A DNA stretch of 49,053 nt from Myxococcus xanthus. GTDB taxonomy: Bacteria; Myxococcota; Myxococcia; Myxococcales; Myxococcaceae. Location: positions 1-49,053 of the forward strand of contig NZ_FNOH01000025.1 of assembly GCF_900106535.1 (NCBI RefSeq), read 5' to 3'. Under the pieces are notes generated by a model. That model saw only the letters and a program-made list of their open reading frames with translations. It did not search any database and was not told the origin of the DNA. Made by a program: the position numbers and the translations under genes. Positions 27,118-36,649 of the stretch are shown here, one piece after another; positions within the stretch are counted from its first letter, which is position 1; each line of letters opens with the position of its first letter.

Positions 27118-27423
27118 AAAGCGCACATGAAACGCACGCGCCTGTCCGAGCGATGCCTGCTGCGCGTGGCCGCGAATCGCCGAGGGCCTGCGCGGCACGG
27201 GCAAGGTGGGCATGGATGACGGCATGAGCGCCAGCGTGCCCATGCGTCGATTTCCTTGCCCTCCGACCCGGTCCCGGTCCCGGGTGGGCGCGACGCAGCC
27301 GCAACGCGGCTCGGCGCTCCTGGCAAATGCCGGAGCCACAGGGTCCACACTCCGCGAGATCCGCCCGGAAGCGAGCGGCCCGCTCACCGACGTTCCCCTT
27401 TCGAGGCCCTCCCGCGCTCCGTC

Positions 27424-27745
27424 ATGAACCAGCGCGACAGCCTCCGCGGTCCACGGACGACTTCTCCCTGACAAGGCCCCCCGTGCGACGCGCCTGCCGG
27501 GGCGTGGAGACCGCGCCCCCGGGGAGTAGGCATGCCTCCGCATGGAAACGACTGGCACTGGCGTTGCAATGTCTCGCGGCGAGCCGTCCACGTCCGAGTA
27601 CCAGTACAACTACACGTACGTCGCTCCGCTCGCGCTGGCCCAGGAAGTTTCCTTGAGCCATCGGCCCACACTGGAGTGGTGGGGACAGACCATGGAGCAC
27701 CTCCCGCACATCGTGAACAACCGCCCACACTGGGTCCAAGAGTAG
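27424..27745 (+). pseudogene. Lipoxygenase-like N-terminal relic
   Basis: A frame starting MNQRDSL at 27424 breaks early, and a later frame (27542-27745) encodes SEYQYNYTYVAPLALAQEV, then LEWWGQTMEHLPHIVNNRPHW before a stop. The YQYNYTYVAPLA block and following PTLEW resemble the N-terminal part of bacterial lipoxygenases, from memory of the family; the iron-binding region is missing. The relic precedes an AurF-like gene by 140 bases. A small intact gene is possible but less likely. Confidence 0.4.
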
Positions 27746-27887
27746 GAGCAGCGCAAGAACGGGGGCTCGGCGCCGCCACTCCATGCCCCTGGCCCGAAAG
27801 GCATTCAACTGAAACCGACACCTCGCGGCAAATCCTATCACGCCGCCAGCACTTGACTTCCCACAGGAAGATTCATTTCATTTACAA

Positions 27888-28811
27888 ATGCCAAATCAAA
27901 CTCCGGAATACCAATCCTGCATCCAGAGCTCAGAGAAAGTCTCCTGGCGTCTTGATGACCTATTGCCCAAGGACACCGTCCTGGATTTCAGCCACCGGTT
28001 CCTTTCGGATGCGCTGACGGGCGCGGAAGCCATTCCCTTCCTGAACGCGGAGGAGCGGCTGATGCTGAATCACATCCGCTCCAACAGCTATGCGCACCTG
28101 TTCCTGTTCCTGGAGGAGTACGCCGTGGCCCTGGCCGCCCAGCGCGCCAGCCTCGAGCTGCACGGGAACGCGACGCACATGCGCGCGCTCCTGCGCTTCA
28201 CGGAAGAGGAGCTGAAGCACCAGCAGCTCTTCGCGCGCTTCACCGGCGCGTTCGCCCGGGGGTTCAAGGTCGTCCCTGCCCTGCTCGACAACCACGTCGA
28301 GGTGGCGCGGGCCATCATGGCGAAGTCGAATCTGGGGGTGCTCATCTTCAACCTGCACCTGGAGCTGATGACGCAGCAGCACTATCTGGAAACGGTCCGC
28401 GGAAACAATGCCGAGACGCTGGATCCGCTGTTCTGCAACCTGCTCAAGCACCACTGGCTCGAAGAGGCGCAGCACACCCGGCTGGACTTCCTGGAGGCGC
28501 AGAAAATCCTCGCCCGGGAACCCGACACGCTGGACGAAGCCCTCACGGAGTACGCGGAGCTGCTCCAGGCACTGAGGGGGACGTTGAACGCCCAACTCGC
28601 GCTGGATCTCCAGACGCTGGAGAAGGCGGTGGGGCGCACGTTCACCCCGGAGGAACACAAGCACCTCGCCGAGTCCCAGGAGCGTTCGTATGTCTGGGGC
28701 TTCATCGGAATGGGAATGAAGGCGCCCCTCTTCCTCTCACGCCTGCGCGCGCTCTCCCCCATCGCCGAGCAGCGCATCCTGGAGCTGGCGCCGACGTACT
28801 ACTGTGATTGA
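27888..28811 (+). CDS. Ferritin-like diiron protein (AurF-like N-oxygenase family)
   Basis: A 307-residue all-helical protein carrying two carboxylate-His pairs: Glu76/77 in FLEEYAV with E108-x2-H111 (EELKHQ), and E159 in LHLELM with E193-x2-H196 (EEAQH). This four-helix pattern with extra helices fits diiron oxygenases of the AurF/p-aminobenzoate N-oxygenase group. Reaction unknown; candidates are N-oxidation or hydroxylation of a small molecule. No ferredoxin or tailoring genes lie next to it. The leader is unusually AT-rich and has a TTGACT about 35 bases before the ATG, a possible -35 element. A hairpin covers its stop codon. Confidence 0.8.
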   Translation: MPNQTPEYQSCIQSSEKVSWRLDDLLPKDTVLDFSHRFLSDALTGAEAIPFLNAEERLMLNHIRSNSYAHLFLFLEEYAVALAAQRASLELHGNATHMRALLRFTEEELKHQQLFARFTGAFARGFKVVPALLDNHVEVARAIMAKSNLGVLIFNLHLELMTQQHYLETVRGNNAETLDPLFCNLLKHHWLEEAQHTRLDFLEAQKILAREPDTLDEALTEYAELLQALRGTLNAQLALDLQTLEKAVGRTFTPEEHKHLAESQERSYVWGFIGMGMKAPLFLSRLRALSPIAEQRILELAPTYYCD

Positions 28812-28835
28812 GGCGGGCTTCGGGACCGCCGCCTC
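28810..28835 (+). terminator. Stem-loop at the stop codon of the diiron gene
   Basis: GAGGCGG at 28810-28816 pairs with CCGCCTC at 28829-28835. No T tract follows, so a role in termination is tentative. Confidence 0.35.
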
Positions 28836-29352
28836 GCCGTGACAGTCCGGACGGGCCGCCCCCCTTCCGAGGCTGGGGGCGACCAAAGTGTGCGGGCTCC
28901 CCGCGATGCTGACGGCCCATGCTCCTTTCGTCGCGCGCGTCGATGCCGGGCCGAATCACCACATCGGCTCGCTGCGCGCTACGATTTCGGCCACGAGCGC
29001 GTCCTCGGTCATCGCCTCTGATTGAAGCGCCACCGCCGGCGTAAACCACAGGCAGCCTCGCCCATTCATGAGTTCGGTCACCGCACGCGGCACGGCCCGA
29101 ACTTCGTGTTCTCGACGAGCGGGACTGGGAGGTCCTTGAACAACTGGCTGCATCTGCTCAAGAGTTCGTGCACCCGTCGAACGACGGGGGAACGGCGGTG
29201 TTTCTCACGGGAATGCTCAGAGACCTGAGGAAAGTGGCCCTCCGGATTGATCAATCCCGACACCCGTGGCGTCCAAGCGGGCGCACCATGACGCCGCCCT
29301 CGCACAGGCATGACGCCTCCGCGAGAGGCGTCCCACCTCAGGCCCACGCCCC
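28836..29352. other. Intergenic stretch without recognisable gene
   Basis: About 500 bases. Short frames exist on both strands (for example MTEDALVAEIVARSEPMW on the minus strand near 29010) but none extends into a known family. It probably contains decayed sequence and the promoter of the protease gene at 29353. Confidence 0.4.
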
Positions 29353-31344
29353 ATGTGGAAACTCCATCTCGTCCCGCTTCTGTGTCTGCTCACCACCACT
29401 ACCAGTTGCACCGAGCCGCCCGCTCCCCTCGCCCATGCGGTCCCGCGCCAGCGTCCCATTGCGAACCGATACATCGTCGTGCTCCGCCCGGAGGCCCGCG
29501 CCGCATCCCAGGGGCCCCAGAAGACGCGGGAGCACGTGTCGAACCTCGCCAAGACGCATGGCGCGAAGGTGCTCCACACCTATGCGCATGCGCTCCAGGG
29601 CTTCTCGGCGGAGCTGGACGACGCGCGCTTGGAGGCGCTGCGCGCCGACGAGCGCGTGGCCTTCATCGAGCAGGATGCATGGGTGCGCCCGCTCGTCACG
29701 GCGGAGACGGTGGCGTGGGGCCTGGACCGCGTGGACCAGGAGGACCTGCCCCTGGATGGTCTCTATCGCCCGGCGCTGAGCGGCGCGGGTGTCCACGCGT
29801 ACGTGCTCGACACGGGCATCCGCTCCACGCATGCCGAGTTCCAGGGACGCCTGGGCGAGGGCTTCGACGCGGTGGACCCCGACGGTGGCGCGGAGGACTG
29901 CGACGGGCACGGCACCCACGTCGCGGGCATCCTCGGTGGCACGACCTGGGGCGTGGCCCGGGCCGTGACGCTGCATCCCGTGCGCATCCTGAACTGTGAC
30001 GGAGAAGGCCCCCTGTCGGGCATCATCGCCGGCATCGACTGGGTCGCCGCCCATCACCAGTCCCCCGCGGTCGCCAACCTGAGCATCGGGCTGGAGGTCT
30101 CCGAGGCGCTGGACCAGGCGGTCCGCAACGTCGTGGCCGCCGGCGTCACCGCCGTGGTGGCCGCGGGCAACTTCGGCGTCAGCGCGTGCGACGAGTCTCC
30201 TGCTCGCGCGGCGGAAGCCCTCACCGTGGGCGCCACCAACGTGGAGGACTCCCGCGCGTCATTCTCGAATCACGGCCCCTGCGTCGACCTGTACGCGCCG
30301 GGCGAGGACATTCGCTCCGCCGGCATCGCCAACGACACGGCAAGCGAGGTCTTCTCCGGTACCTCCATGGCCACCCCTCACGTCGCCGGCGCCGCCGCGC
30401 TCTACCTGGAGATCCACCCCACCGCCACCCCGGCCCAGGTGATGGACGCGCTCGCGGGCGCCGCCATCTCGGGCCGCGTGAAGAACGCCGGGCCGGGCTC
30501 CCCCGACCTGCTGCTCCAGGCGGGCTTCCGCCGCTCGACGGGGGACGTCCACCGCCCCTGGGCACACGTCGCAACGCCCTTCCCCTGGAGCACCGTGCGC
30601 GCCACCTCACGTGTGCGGGTGCTCGCCTGGGACGATGCGGCGGTCCGGCGCGTGGACCTCTGGGTCAACGGCCTCCTGCGCGCCAGTGACGACACCCACC
30701 CCTTCGAGCTCGACTGGGACACCCGGGAAGAGCTCAACGGCCCGGCCACCCTGGAGGTCCGCGCCTACGACACCGCGCTCAAGGCCTGGCGCGCCGCGCC
30801 CATGACGGTGACGGTGCGCAACCCCGACATCGCCGACTTCGATTCGACGCTCCAGGCGCCCCGCTGCGCCACCCTCGCGTTCGCGTGCGACACCGGCGTG
30901 CTCGTGCGCGGCATGGGCACCGTGGGGCCAGAGCGCCATGCGCCCAACACGCTCGGCGCGAGCTGTGCGGATGGCATCGATGGCACCTACCTCATCACCG
31001 CGACGCTGGAGGGGCTGCGCGTCTCCAGCCAGGACGGCGGCCCTCTCACCGCCGGCAAGCCGGTGAAACTCACCGCGACCGCCTTCGGCTTCTTGCCCTT
31101 CCTGGAAGCGGTGGACCTCTTCCATGCGCCCGACGCGCGCAGCCCCCAATGGACACATGTCGCCCGGCTCCCGCTCGAAGAGACAGGGGCGCAGGAGCTA
31201 TCCACCACCTTCACGCTGCCAGAGGGAGGGCTCCAGGCGATTCGCGGCATCCTCGGCACCCATCCCACCCCGGTCAGCTGCGCCCCGGGAGCCTGGACAG
31301 ACCACGACGACCTCGTCTTCCCCGTGGCCCCCTCGAGTCGCTGA
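29353..31344 (+). CDS. Subtilisin-like (S8) serine protease lipoprotein
   Basis: The 663-residue product has a lipoprotein-like signal (LLTTTTSC, Cys19), an inhibitor I9 propeptide (about 39-112, ANRYIVVLRPEA to AFIEQD), and a proteinase K-type catalytic domain with Asp153 (VLDTGI), His186 (DGHGTHVAG), Asn273 (AAGNFG) and Ser338 (SGTSMATPH). After about residue 400 come an Ig-like region (RRVDLWVNGLLRASDD) and a C-terminal domain with four spaced cysteines. Expected to be exported, lipid-anchored or released after propeptide cleavage, serving predation or nutrient supply. Monocistronic. The ATG at 29353 is set by the signal peptide. Confidence 0.93.
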   Translation: MWKLHLVPLLCLLTTTTSCTEPPAPLAHAVPRQRPIANRYIVVLRPEARAASQGPQKTREHVSNLAKTHGAKVLHTYAHALQGFSAELDDARLEALRADERVAFIEQDAWVRPLVTAETVAWGLDRVDQEDLPLDGLYRPALSGAGVHAYVLDTGIRSTHAEFQGRLGEGFDAVDPDGGAEDCDGHGTHVAGILGGTTWGVARAVTLHPVRILNCDGEGPLSGIIAGIDWVAAHHQSPAVANLSIGLEVSEALDQAVRNVVAAGVTAVVAAGNFGVSACDESPARAAEALTVGATNVEDSRASFSNHGPCVDLYAPGEDIRSAGIANDTASEVFSGTSMATPHVAGAAALYLEIHPTATPAQVMDALAGAAISGRVKNAGPGSPDLLLQAGFRRSTGDVHRPWAHVATPFPWSTVRATSRVRVLAWDDAAVRRVDLWVNGLLRASDDTHPFELDWDTREELNGPATLEVRAYDTALKAWRAAPMTVTVRNPDIADFDSTLQAPRCATLAFACDTGVLVRGMGTVGPERHAPNTLGASCADGIDGTYLITATLEGLRVSSQDGGPLTAGKPVKLTATAFGFLPFLEAVDLFHAPDARSPQWTHVARLPLEETGAQELSTTFTLPEGGLQAIRGILGTHPTPVSCAPGAWTDHDDLVFPVAPSSR

Positions 31345-31442
31345 AGGCCCACGGCAGCGCGCCGTTGTCGCCAGTGGGAGCGCGTCGTGTCCCCGCGTCG
31401 CGGGAAGCGTGAGCTTGCGAGGCCCCGGGCTCAGATGTAGCC

Positions 31443-31540
31443 ACGCATCAGAGGGATGGGGGCCCTGTTGAGGGGGAGGGAGGGTGCAGAGGGGCCGAGG
31501 AGGGCCGCTGACGGGGCCCCCCGAGTGATGCTCCCGTCCG
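31443..31540 (-). mobile_element. IS91-like 3' terminus, short fragment (copy D)
   Basis: About 98 bases matching the trailer end of copies B and C. It keeps the common ATGCGT terminus at 31443 and breaks off after GTGATGCTCCCGTCC on the other side. No coding part is included. Confidence 0.7.
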
Positions 31541-31638
31541 CAGCCGTCGCGAGCCTGGGGACGCTCGAGTCGCCGCCCAGCGGCGCCACGCCTCGTCCAT
31601 GCTGACTGGGAGCGACGACCTCGTATACTTCCGCCATC

Positions 31639-32268
31639 ATGACGGAGCCGAACTGGCTGAACTGGACGCGGGAGCTCCAAGCAATCGCCCAGACAGGGCT
31701 CGCATTCGCGCGCGACCCTTATGACCGCGAGCGCTACGAAATGCTGCGCGCTCTCGCATCCCAAATCATGGCGGAACATACGACCGCGCCTGCCGAGCGA
31801 ATCGAGTCTCTATTCGAAGGTGAAAGCGGATACGCCACCCCGAAGGTCGATGTCCGCGCAGCGGTGTTCGACGAACAAGGCCGTGTGCTCATGGTGCGGG
31901 AGATCTCCGATGGCGGGGCTTGGACGCTGCCCGGCGGCTGGGCTGACGTGAACCTGACGCCAGCGGAGAACGTCATCAAAGAAGTACGGGAGGAGAGCGG
32001 ATTCGAAGTGCGTGTGCGCAAGCTCGCGGCTGTCTGGGATCGCAACCGTCAGGGGCATCCGCCTGCGGTATTCTCGTGCTGCAAATTCTTCTTTATCTGT
32101 GAGTTGGTGGGGGGAACGGCGGCGACGAGCGTGGAAACGTCGGAGGTGGGATGGTTCCGCGAAGACGAGCTGCCCGATGACATGTCTCTCGCCCGGGTGC
32201 TTCCCGGTCAGGTCCGGCGCATGTTCACGCACGCGCGCGACGCCGCGCTTCCGACTGACTTCGATTGA
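31639..32268 (+). CDS. Nudix hydrolase with N-terminal Nudix_N domain
   Basis: A 209-residue protein. The N-terminal 60 residues (NWTRELQAIAQTGLAF, DRERYEMLRALASQIM) match the helical domain found before Nudix enzymes acting on nucleoside diphosphates linked to X. The Nudix box is at about 99-122 (GGWADVNLTP to VREESGF), with the EE pair present; the early Glu of the consensus is Leu here, as in this subfamily. Cytoplasmic; likely hydrolyses a nucleotide sugar or similar pyrophosphate. It has no good Shine-Dalgarno sequence before the ATG. Convergent with the permease gene. Confidence 0.9.
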   Translation: MTEPNWLNWTRELQAIAQTGLAFARDPYDRERYEMLRALASQIMAEHTTAPAERIESLFEGESGYATPKVDVRAAVFDEQGRVLMVREISDGGAWTLPGGWADVNLTPAENVIKEVREESGFEVRVRKLAAVWDRNRQGHPPAVFSCCKFFFICELVGGTAATSVETSEVGWFREDELPDDMSLARVLPGQVRRMFTHARDAALPTDFD

Positions 32269-32330
32269 GCCGAGCCGCCAGCCGCTTCGAAGCCTGCTCG
32301 CTGCCACGACGGCGGCCCTTTCGGTCCAGA

Positions 32331-34697
32331 CTACTCCGCCTTGAGGCCTTCGACTGGCTCCACGCTGCTGGCCTTGAGGGCCGGGTAGATGGAGGCGAGG
32401 TAGGTGACGAGCACCGCGATGACGACGGCCAGCACGGTCTGCACCGGCTCGATGCGCACCGGCAGCGCCGACATGAAATACACGCCCGGGTCCAGCTTGA
32501 TGCCAACCTTCTCGATGAAGAAGCACGAGGAGAGGCCGGACAGCAGACCGAGGAGGCCGCCCGCGACGCCAATTTGCAGGCCCTCTGCGAGGAATATCTT
32601 CACGATGCCACCATCCGGGACGCCCAGCGCCTTGAGGACGGAGATCTCCTTCCGCTTCTCCAGCACCAGCATGATGACGGTGGCGACGATGAGACCCGCG
32701 GCCACGATGATGATGATGGAGAGGATGATGCCCATCACCAGCTTCTGTAGGCGCAGCGCGGAGAAGAAGTTCTTGTTCATCTCACCCCAGTCCCTCGCCC
32801 GGTAGGGGTAGCCACCCAGCGCCTTCACCACCTGGGAGGCGATGCGCCGCGCGTCGTCGATGTCCGCCACCTTCAACTCGATGCCCGTGGCGCCCTTCAT
32901 GTCGAAGAAGTCCTGGGCCTCCTTGAGCAGGATGTAGACGAACTTGGAGTCATACTCGTACATGCCCGAGTAGAAGATGGCCGCCACGCGGAAGGCGCGG
33001 CTCTTCGGAATCGGGCCAATGGGCCCCAGCTCGGTGCCCAGCGGGGACACGACGTTCACCCGGTCTCCCACCACCACGCGCAGCGACGCCGCCAGCTCCC
33101 GGCCGATGACGATGCCGGGCAGCACCTGCGGCTTCTTGGGCGTACCGGATCGGCGGATGATTTCGTCCTCCTCCACCCCACCCTCCTCGGCGGGCTCCTC
33201 GTCCGGCAGGCCGCGGTGGACGATCTTCTCCGGCGTATAGAGGGTGTCGAGCGAGCCGCCACCGAGGATGTTCTTGGGCAGGTCCGTCACCTCGCCCACC
33301 GTGCCCGGGTCGATGCCCTTGATGATGACGCCGTCCACGTTGCCCTCGGACGCAATCATCACCTGGTTGATGATGAAGGGCGTCTGTCCCACGACACCGG
33401 GCACCTTGCGGACGGACTCCATGACCTTGGCGTACTCGGGCAGGTCGCCCGCGTACTTGGACACCACGGCGTGCGCGTTGGTGCCCAGGATTTTCTGCTG
33501 CAGGTCCGCCTCGAAGCCGCTCATCACCGACAGGACGATGATGAGCGCCATCACCCCCACGCCCACGCCGCCCACCGACAGGGCCGTCATCATCATGGTG
33601 GGGGACTGCTCGTGCTGCTTGAGGCGGTTGAGGTCGGAGGCGGCCGCCAGCGGGTCCTTCAGCCCCAGCTTGCGGATGCGGGTGCGCTCCACCGCGGCTT
33701 CCGCCGAGCGGATGATGAAGTAGATGAGCAGCGGAGGAATGATGCCGAGCATCAGTACCGCCAGCGTCCCCAGCAGCAGCGAGGGGCGGAACACCGCCAC
33801 GTGCCGGCGCGCGACGAAGAGCTCGAAGCCCATCTTCAGGTCGACGCGGCCACTGCCGGCGGCGATGAAGCCGGTGTTGACGCCCAGCACCAGCGCCAGC
33901 ACCAGGAACATGAAGACGAGCCAGTACCCCAGCTCCGGGCGGCCGATAAGCCCCGCGACGTACGTCACCTCGCGCAGCCGGTAGCCCAGCGCGAGCTGGA
34001 GCCCAGGCAGCCGCTCCATCAGCGTGAGGACGATGGGGATGGGCAGGCCCAGGTACAGCACGCCGATGGTGGCCTCGGGCAGCGACAGCCGCTGCGCCCG
34101 CGAGGCGCCGATGAAGCCGGAGATGAACGCCACCATCCCGCCGGCCATCAACGCGATGGCGAAGGCGCCGGTGGGCGCCAGCGACAGGCCGCCGCCCCCC
34201 TTCGCCGTGCCCGCCAGTTCGTTGGTCGCCCCCCCGCTGGACAGCACCGTCTGCAGGAGGATGAGGACGACCTCCGACAGCAGGATGCCGCCGCCGTAGG
34301 CACCCAGGGTGCTCCAGTAGAAGTCCCGGTAGCGCGCCAGCCGCGGGTACAGCGTGGCGCCCGCGGCCGGGCTGGGGCCTTCCGTGGACGCCGGCGCGCG
34401 GCGGATGCCCGCAGCGATGAGCCCCCACCCCACGAGCCAGACGGCCGTCCCCGCCAGCAGCACGCCGGTGTTGGGCAGCGGCGCGACGGCCTGCCGGGAC
34501 ACCAGCAGCGCCGCGTTCAGGGCCTGGACCAGGCCGCCCCAGCCCAGCAGGGAGAGCCCCAGCGCGGGGCTGGCCTCCTCCCAAGCATGGGCGGACGTGA
34601 GCGCCACCCCGAGCAAGGCGAAGCCCGCGAGGGCGACCAGGGCCCCCATCCAGATGAAGGTCCAGCGATAGACGGTCTGCCGTTCCGCGGAGCGCAC
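32331..34697 (-). CDS. LolC/E-type (FtsX-like) ABC permease with long N-terminal membrane extension
   Basis: The C-terminal 420 residues form a complete lipoprotein-release permease: MMTALSVGGVGVGVMALIIVLSVMSGFEADLQ at the first segment (landmark only), the periplasmic domain with VSKYAGDLPEY and GIDPGTVGEV, and the FtsX core LKALGVPDGGIVKIFLAEGLQIG to LASIYPALKASSVEPVEGL. The N-terminal 370 residues add about eight hydrophobic segments not found in E. coli LolC or LolE. The start is GTG at 34697, preceded by GGAGG and by an in-frame TAG 12 bases upstream, so it is well fixed. The LolD-like ATPase is not next to it. Role: probably extraction of lipoproteins or another lipid-linked substrate from the inner membrane. 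Confidence 0.88.
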   Translation of the reverse strand: MRSAERQTVYRWTFIWMGALVALAGFALLGVALTSAHAWEEASPALGLSLLGWGGLVQALNAALLVSRQAVAPLPNTGVLLAGTAVWLVGWGLIAAGIRRAPASTEGPSPAAGATLYPRLARYRDFYWSTLGAYGGGILLSEVVLILLQTVLSSGGATNELAGTAKGGGGLSLAPTGAFAIALMAGGMVAFISGFIGASRAQRLSLPEATIGVLYLGLPIPIVLTLMERLPGLQLALGYRLREVTYVAGLIGRPELGYWLVFMFLVLALVLGVNTGFIAAGSGRVDLKMGFELFVARRHVAVFRPSLLLGTLAVLMLGIIPPLLIYFIIRSAEAAVERTRIRKLGLKDPLAAASDLNRLKQHEQSPTMMMTALSVGGVGVGVMALIIVLSVMSGFEADLQQKILGTNAHAVVSKYAGDLPEYAKVMESVRKVPGVVGQTPFIINQVMIASEGNVDGVIIKGIDPGTVGEVTDLPKNILGGGSLDTLYTPEKIVHRGLPDEEPAEEGGVEEDEIIRRSGTPKKPQVLPGIVIGRELAASLRVVVGDRVNVVSPLGTELGPIGPIPKSRAFRVAAIFYSGMYEYDSKFVYILLKEAQDFFDMKGATGIELKVADIDDARRIASQVVKALGGYPYRARDWGEMNKNFFSALRLQKLVMGIILSIIIIVAAGLIVATVIMLVLEKRKEISVLKALGVPDGGIVKIFLAEGLQIGVAGGLLGLLSGLSSCFFIEKVGIKLDPGVYFMSALPVRIEPVQTVLAVVIAVLVTYLASIYPALKASSVEPVEGLKAE

Positions 34698-34724
34698 GCG
34701 CCCTCCGAGCTACTTCGCCAGTGG

Positions 34725-34870
34725 CTGGAGAGGGGGAACAAGATGACGTCCCGGATGCTCTACGAATCCGTGAACAGCATGGATGGTCCTCCAGCAGTTG
34801 CCCACCTGGCTCGACAACTACAACACCGCGCCCAGCCCATGGTGCTGAAGATGCGCTCCCCGAGAGAGTT
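34725..34870 (+). mobile_element. IS3/IS481-type integrase C-terminal relic
   Basis: A plus-strand frame reads QQLPTWLDNYNTAPSPW, then another MRSPREFRLAAS; both resemble the end of the integrase core (WLxxYNxxRPH, followed by TPxEF) of IS3 or IS481 transposases. Frames are broken and nothing else of the element is seen. Confidence 0.45.
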
Positions 34871-34928
34871 TCGGCTCGCCGCCAGCCCTATCCAGGCCGC
34901 CAGAAAAGGGCTCGACCTGCGGCCCGGT

Positions 34929-36191
34929 TCATCCCCAACGAGCGCGACCATCGCCCGGTACCGGGCCCACGACACGCCCGTCGTGCACCACGAGCAGGCG
35001 CTCAGGGTGGGCGGCGACGGCCTCGGGGACGCTGCTTGCAGCAATCACGACCAGGTCTGCGCGGCAGCCGGGATGCAGTCCGTAATCGGTGATTCCGAGC
35101 ACCTCCGCTGCGGAGTCGGTAATGAGCGAAGAAGCGTACTTCAAGTCGTCGTCGGACATCAGCTCGGCTTGGAGCCCGATGATGGTCGCTCGTTCGAGCA
35201 TGTCCGCGGTTCCATACGGCCACCAGGCGTCTCGGATGTTATCTGAGCCGGAAAACACCCGGACGCCATGCTCGCGTAGAGCCCGCAGCGGTGGCATCGA
35301 GCGGCTGGGGCCGTTCGTCATGATGGCGACCCCGGCTGCGCCGAGAGCGGCGGCCGTTCGTGCGAGCTCGTGCTCGTCGATCTGCCCGAGCGCGTAAGCA
35401 TGGCTGACCGCGACCTTACCGCTGAGCCCCAACGCCTTCGTGCGTTCGGCAATGGCGCGCAGTTGTTGGGTGCCGACCTCGCCGCCGTCGTGAAGGTGGA
35501 TATCAATCCCCGAGCCGTGCCGGTCGGCGAGCCCGAAGACAATGTCGAGTTGACCGTCGACGTCGCCGTCGAAACCGGCAGGGTCGAGTCCGCCGATCAG
35601 GTCGGCGCCCTCCGAGAGCGCCGCGTCGAGCAGGTCGGCGACCCCTTTCGCGGTGACGATGCCGCTTTGCGGGAACGCGACCAGTTGGATACCGAGCCGA
35701 TCACGAAAAGCTTCACGCACCTCGAAGAGCGCGTGCAAGCCATCGAGCTTTCCAACCGGGTCGATGTCGACATGGGAGCGGATGTGGCCGGTGCCGAGGG
35801 ACACCATGCGGTTGGCGAGGGCCGTGGCTCGCTGCGCGACCGAAACGCCGACTGCGTTGCGCAGAGCGCGCTCGTCCACGGTCCGCTGCCGGATTGAACC
35901 CGCCGCGCGGTGCGGCTGCCACGGCGCTCCGAAGAAGGTCTTGTCGAGATGGCAGTGGCCGTCCACCAGCGCGGGGAGCAGCAATGCGCCATCGAGTTGA
36001 ATGGATGTCGCTTCGCGGTGAGCGCTCTTGCCCGTGTCCGGTCGATGTTCGTCGATCGACGCGATGCGGCCATCGCGGAGGAGGACGTCCACGCAGCGGC
36101 CATCAGGAAGGGTTACGTTCACCAGCTCGACTGGGGTGGACGTACGGGAGGAGTCGACTGACTGACGCATCCGGAGCTCCTTATCGGTCAT
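34929..36191 (-). CDS. Amidohydrolase, cytosine deaminase-like
   Basis: The 420-residue protein shows metal-binding landmarks of the amidohydrolase superfamily: DGHCHLDK (H79, H81), HLHDGGE, VSHAYALG and the late acidic residue in SGSDNIRDAWWPYG. The HCHLDKT and SDNIRDAWWP blocks are those of CodA-like cytosine/isoguanine deaminases and related N-acyl or triazine-type amidohydrolases. The ATG at 36191 overlaps the stop of the nucleoside deaminase gene (ATGA), the last link of a three-gene operon. It should be cytoplasmic and work on a heterocyclic base. The operon pairs two unrelated deaminase folds. Confidence 0.88.
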   Translation of the reverse strand: MTDKELRMRQSVDSSRTSTPVELVNVTLPDGRCVDVLLRDGRIASIDEHRPDTGKSAHREATSIQLDGALLLPALVDGHCHLDKTFFGAPWQPHRAAGSIRQRTVDERALRNAVGVSVAQRATALANRMVSLGTGHIRSHVDIDPVGKLDGLHALFEVREAFRDRLGIQLVAFPQSGIVTAKGVADLLDAALSEGADLIGGLDPAGFDGDVDGQLDIVFGLADRHGSGIDIHLHDGGEVGTQQLRAIAERTKALGLSGKVAVSHAYALGQIDEHELARTAAALGAAGVAIMTNGPSRSMPPLRALREHGVRVFSGSDNIRDAWWPYGTADMLERATIIGLQAELMSDDDLKYASSLITDSAAEVLGITDYGLHPGCRADLVVIAASSVPEAVAAHPERLLVVHDGRVVGPVPGDGRARWG

Positions 36192-36649
36192 CCCTGATGA
36201 CGCTTCCACTCGTCGTACAGTCCGTGCTCGTCCGCCGGGCGCAGAGGCCGCAAGGCGAGGGACTGGGCTTGGGGCTCGCGGGCCAACTGCGCGTAGATCG
36301 GCGCGGTGGAGAGGCCGAAGGCTTCACCCTCCTCGTTGGAGTAAGCGAAATAGGCGCCCTGGATTCCGCACAGGTACATGGCGGCCAGACACATCGGGCA
36401 GGGATGACCACTGGCATAGACGACGCAGCCGCTCAGGCTGGCGCTACCGAGGCTCTGGCTCGCATTGCGAATGGCCAGAAGCTCGGCGTGGGCGGTGGGA
36501 TCCTTCGTCTGATTGACCTCGTTGACCGCGCGCGCAATCACCCGGCCGTCGCGCACGAGCAAGGCCCCGAACGGACGGCCACCGGACTTGACGTTGGTGC
36601 GAGCCAGGGCGATGGCCTCGCGCATGAATTCTTCGGCGGACCTCTCCAT
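36188..36649 (-). CDS. Nucleoside deaminase (guanine deaminase-like CDA fold)
   Basis: A 153-residue zinc deaminase with H54-A-E56 and P83-C84-P-M-C87, the complete catalytic pattern of the cytidine deaminase fold. Blocks GGRPFGALLVRDG and QTKDPTAHAELLAIRNA resemble bacterial guanine deaminase (GuaD) more than tRNA adenosine deaminase. The start ATG at 36649 overlaps the stop of the ankyrin gene (TGATG); the end overlaps the start of the amidohydrolase gene. Translational coupling across all three genes is therefore likely. Probable role: purine or pterin-type base deamination feeding the next enzyme. Confidence 0.92.
   Translation of the reverse strand: MERSAEEFMREAIALARTNVKSGGRPFGALLVRDGRVIARAVNEVNQTKDPTAHAELLAIRNASQSLGSASLSGCVVYASGHPCPMCLAAMYLCGIQGAYFAYSNEEGEAFGLSTAPIYAQLAREPQAQSLALRPLRPADEHGLYDEWKRHQG

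Noticed and set aside
25258..27219. 653-codon plus-strand frame opposite the cysteine-rich lipoprotein
   Set aside because: No signal peptide or domains; the opposite strand has a lipobox and repeated modules, so this is antisense.
29780..30610. Minus-strand frames opposite the subtilisin-like gene
   Set aside because: The plus-strand protein has an unbroken S8 catalytic triad; the antisense frames are low-complexity Arg-rich.
33216..35246. 676-codon plus-strand frame
   Set aside because: Asp/Arg/His-rich antisense of the permease and amidohydrolase genes.
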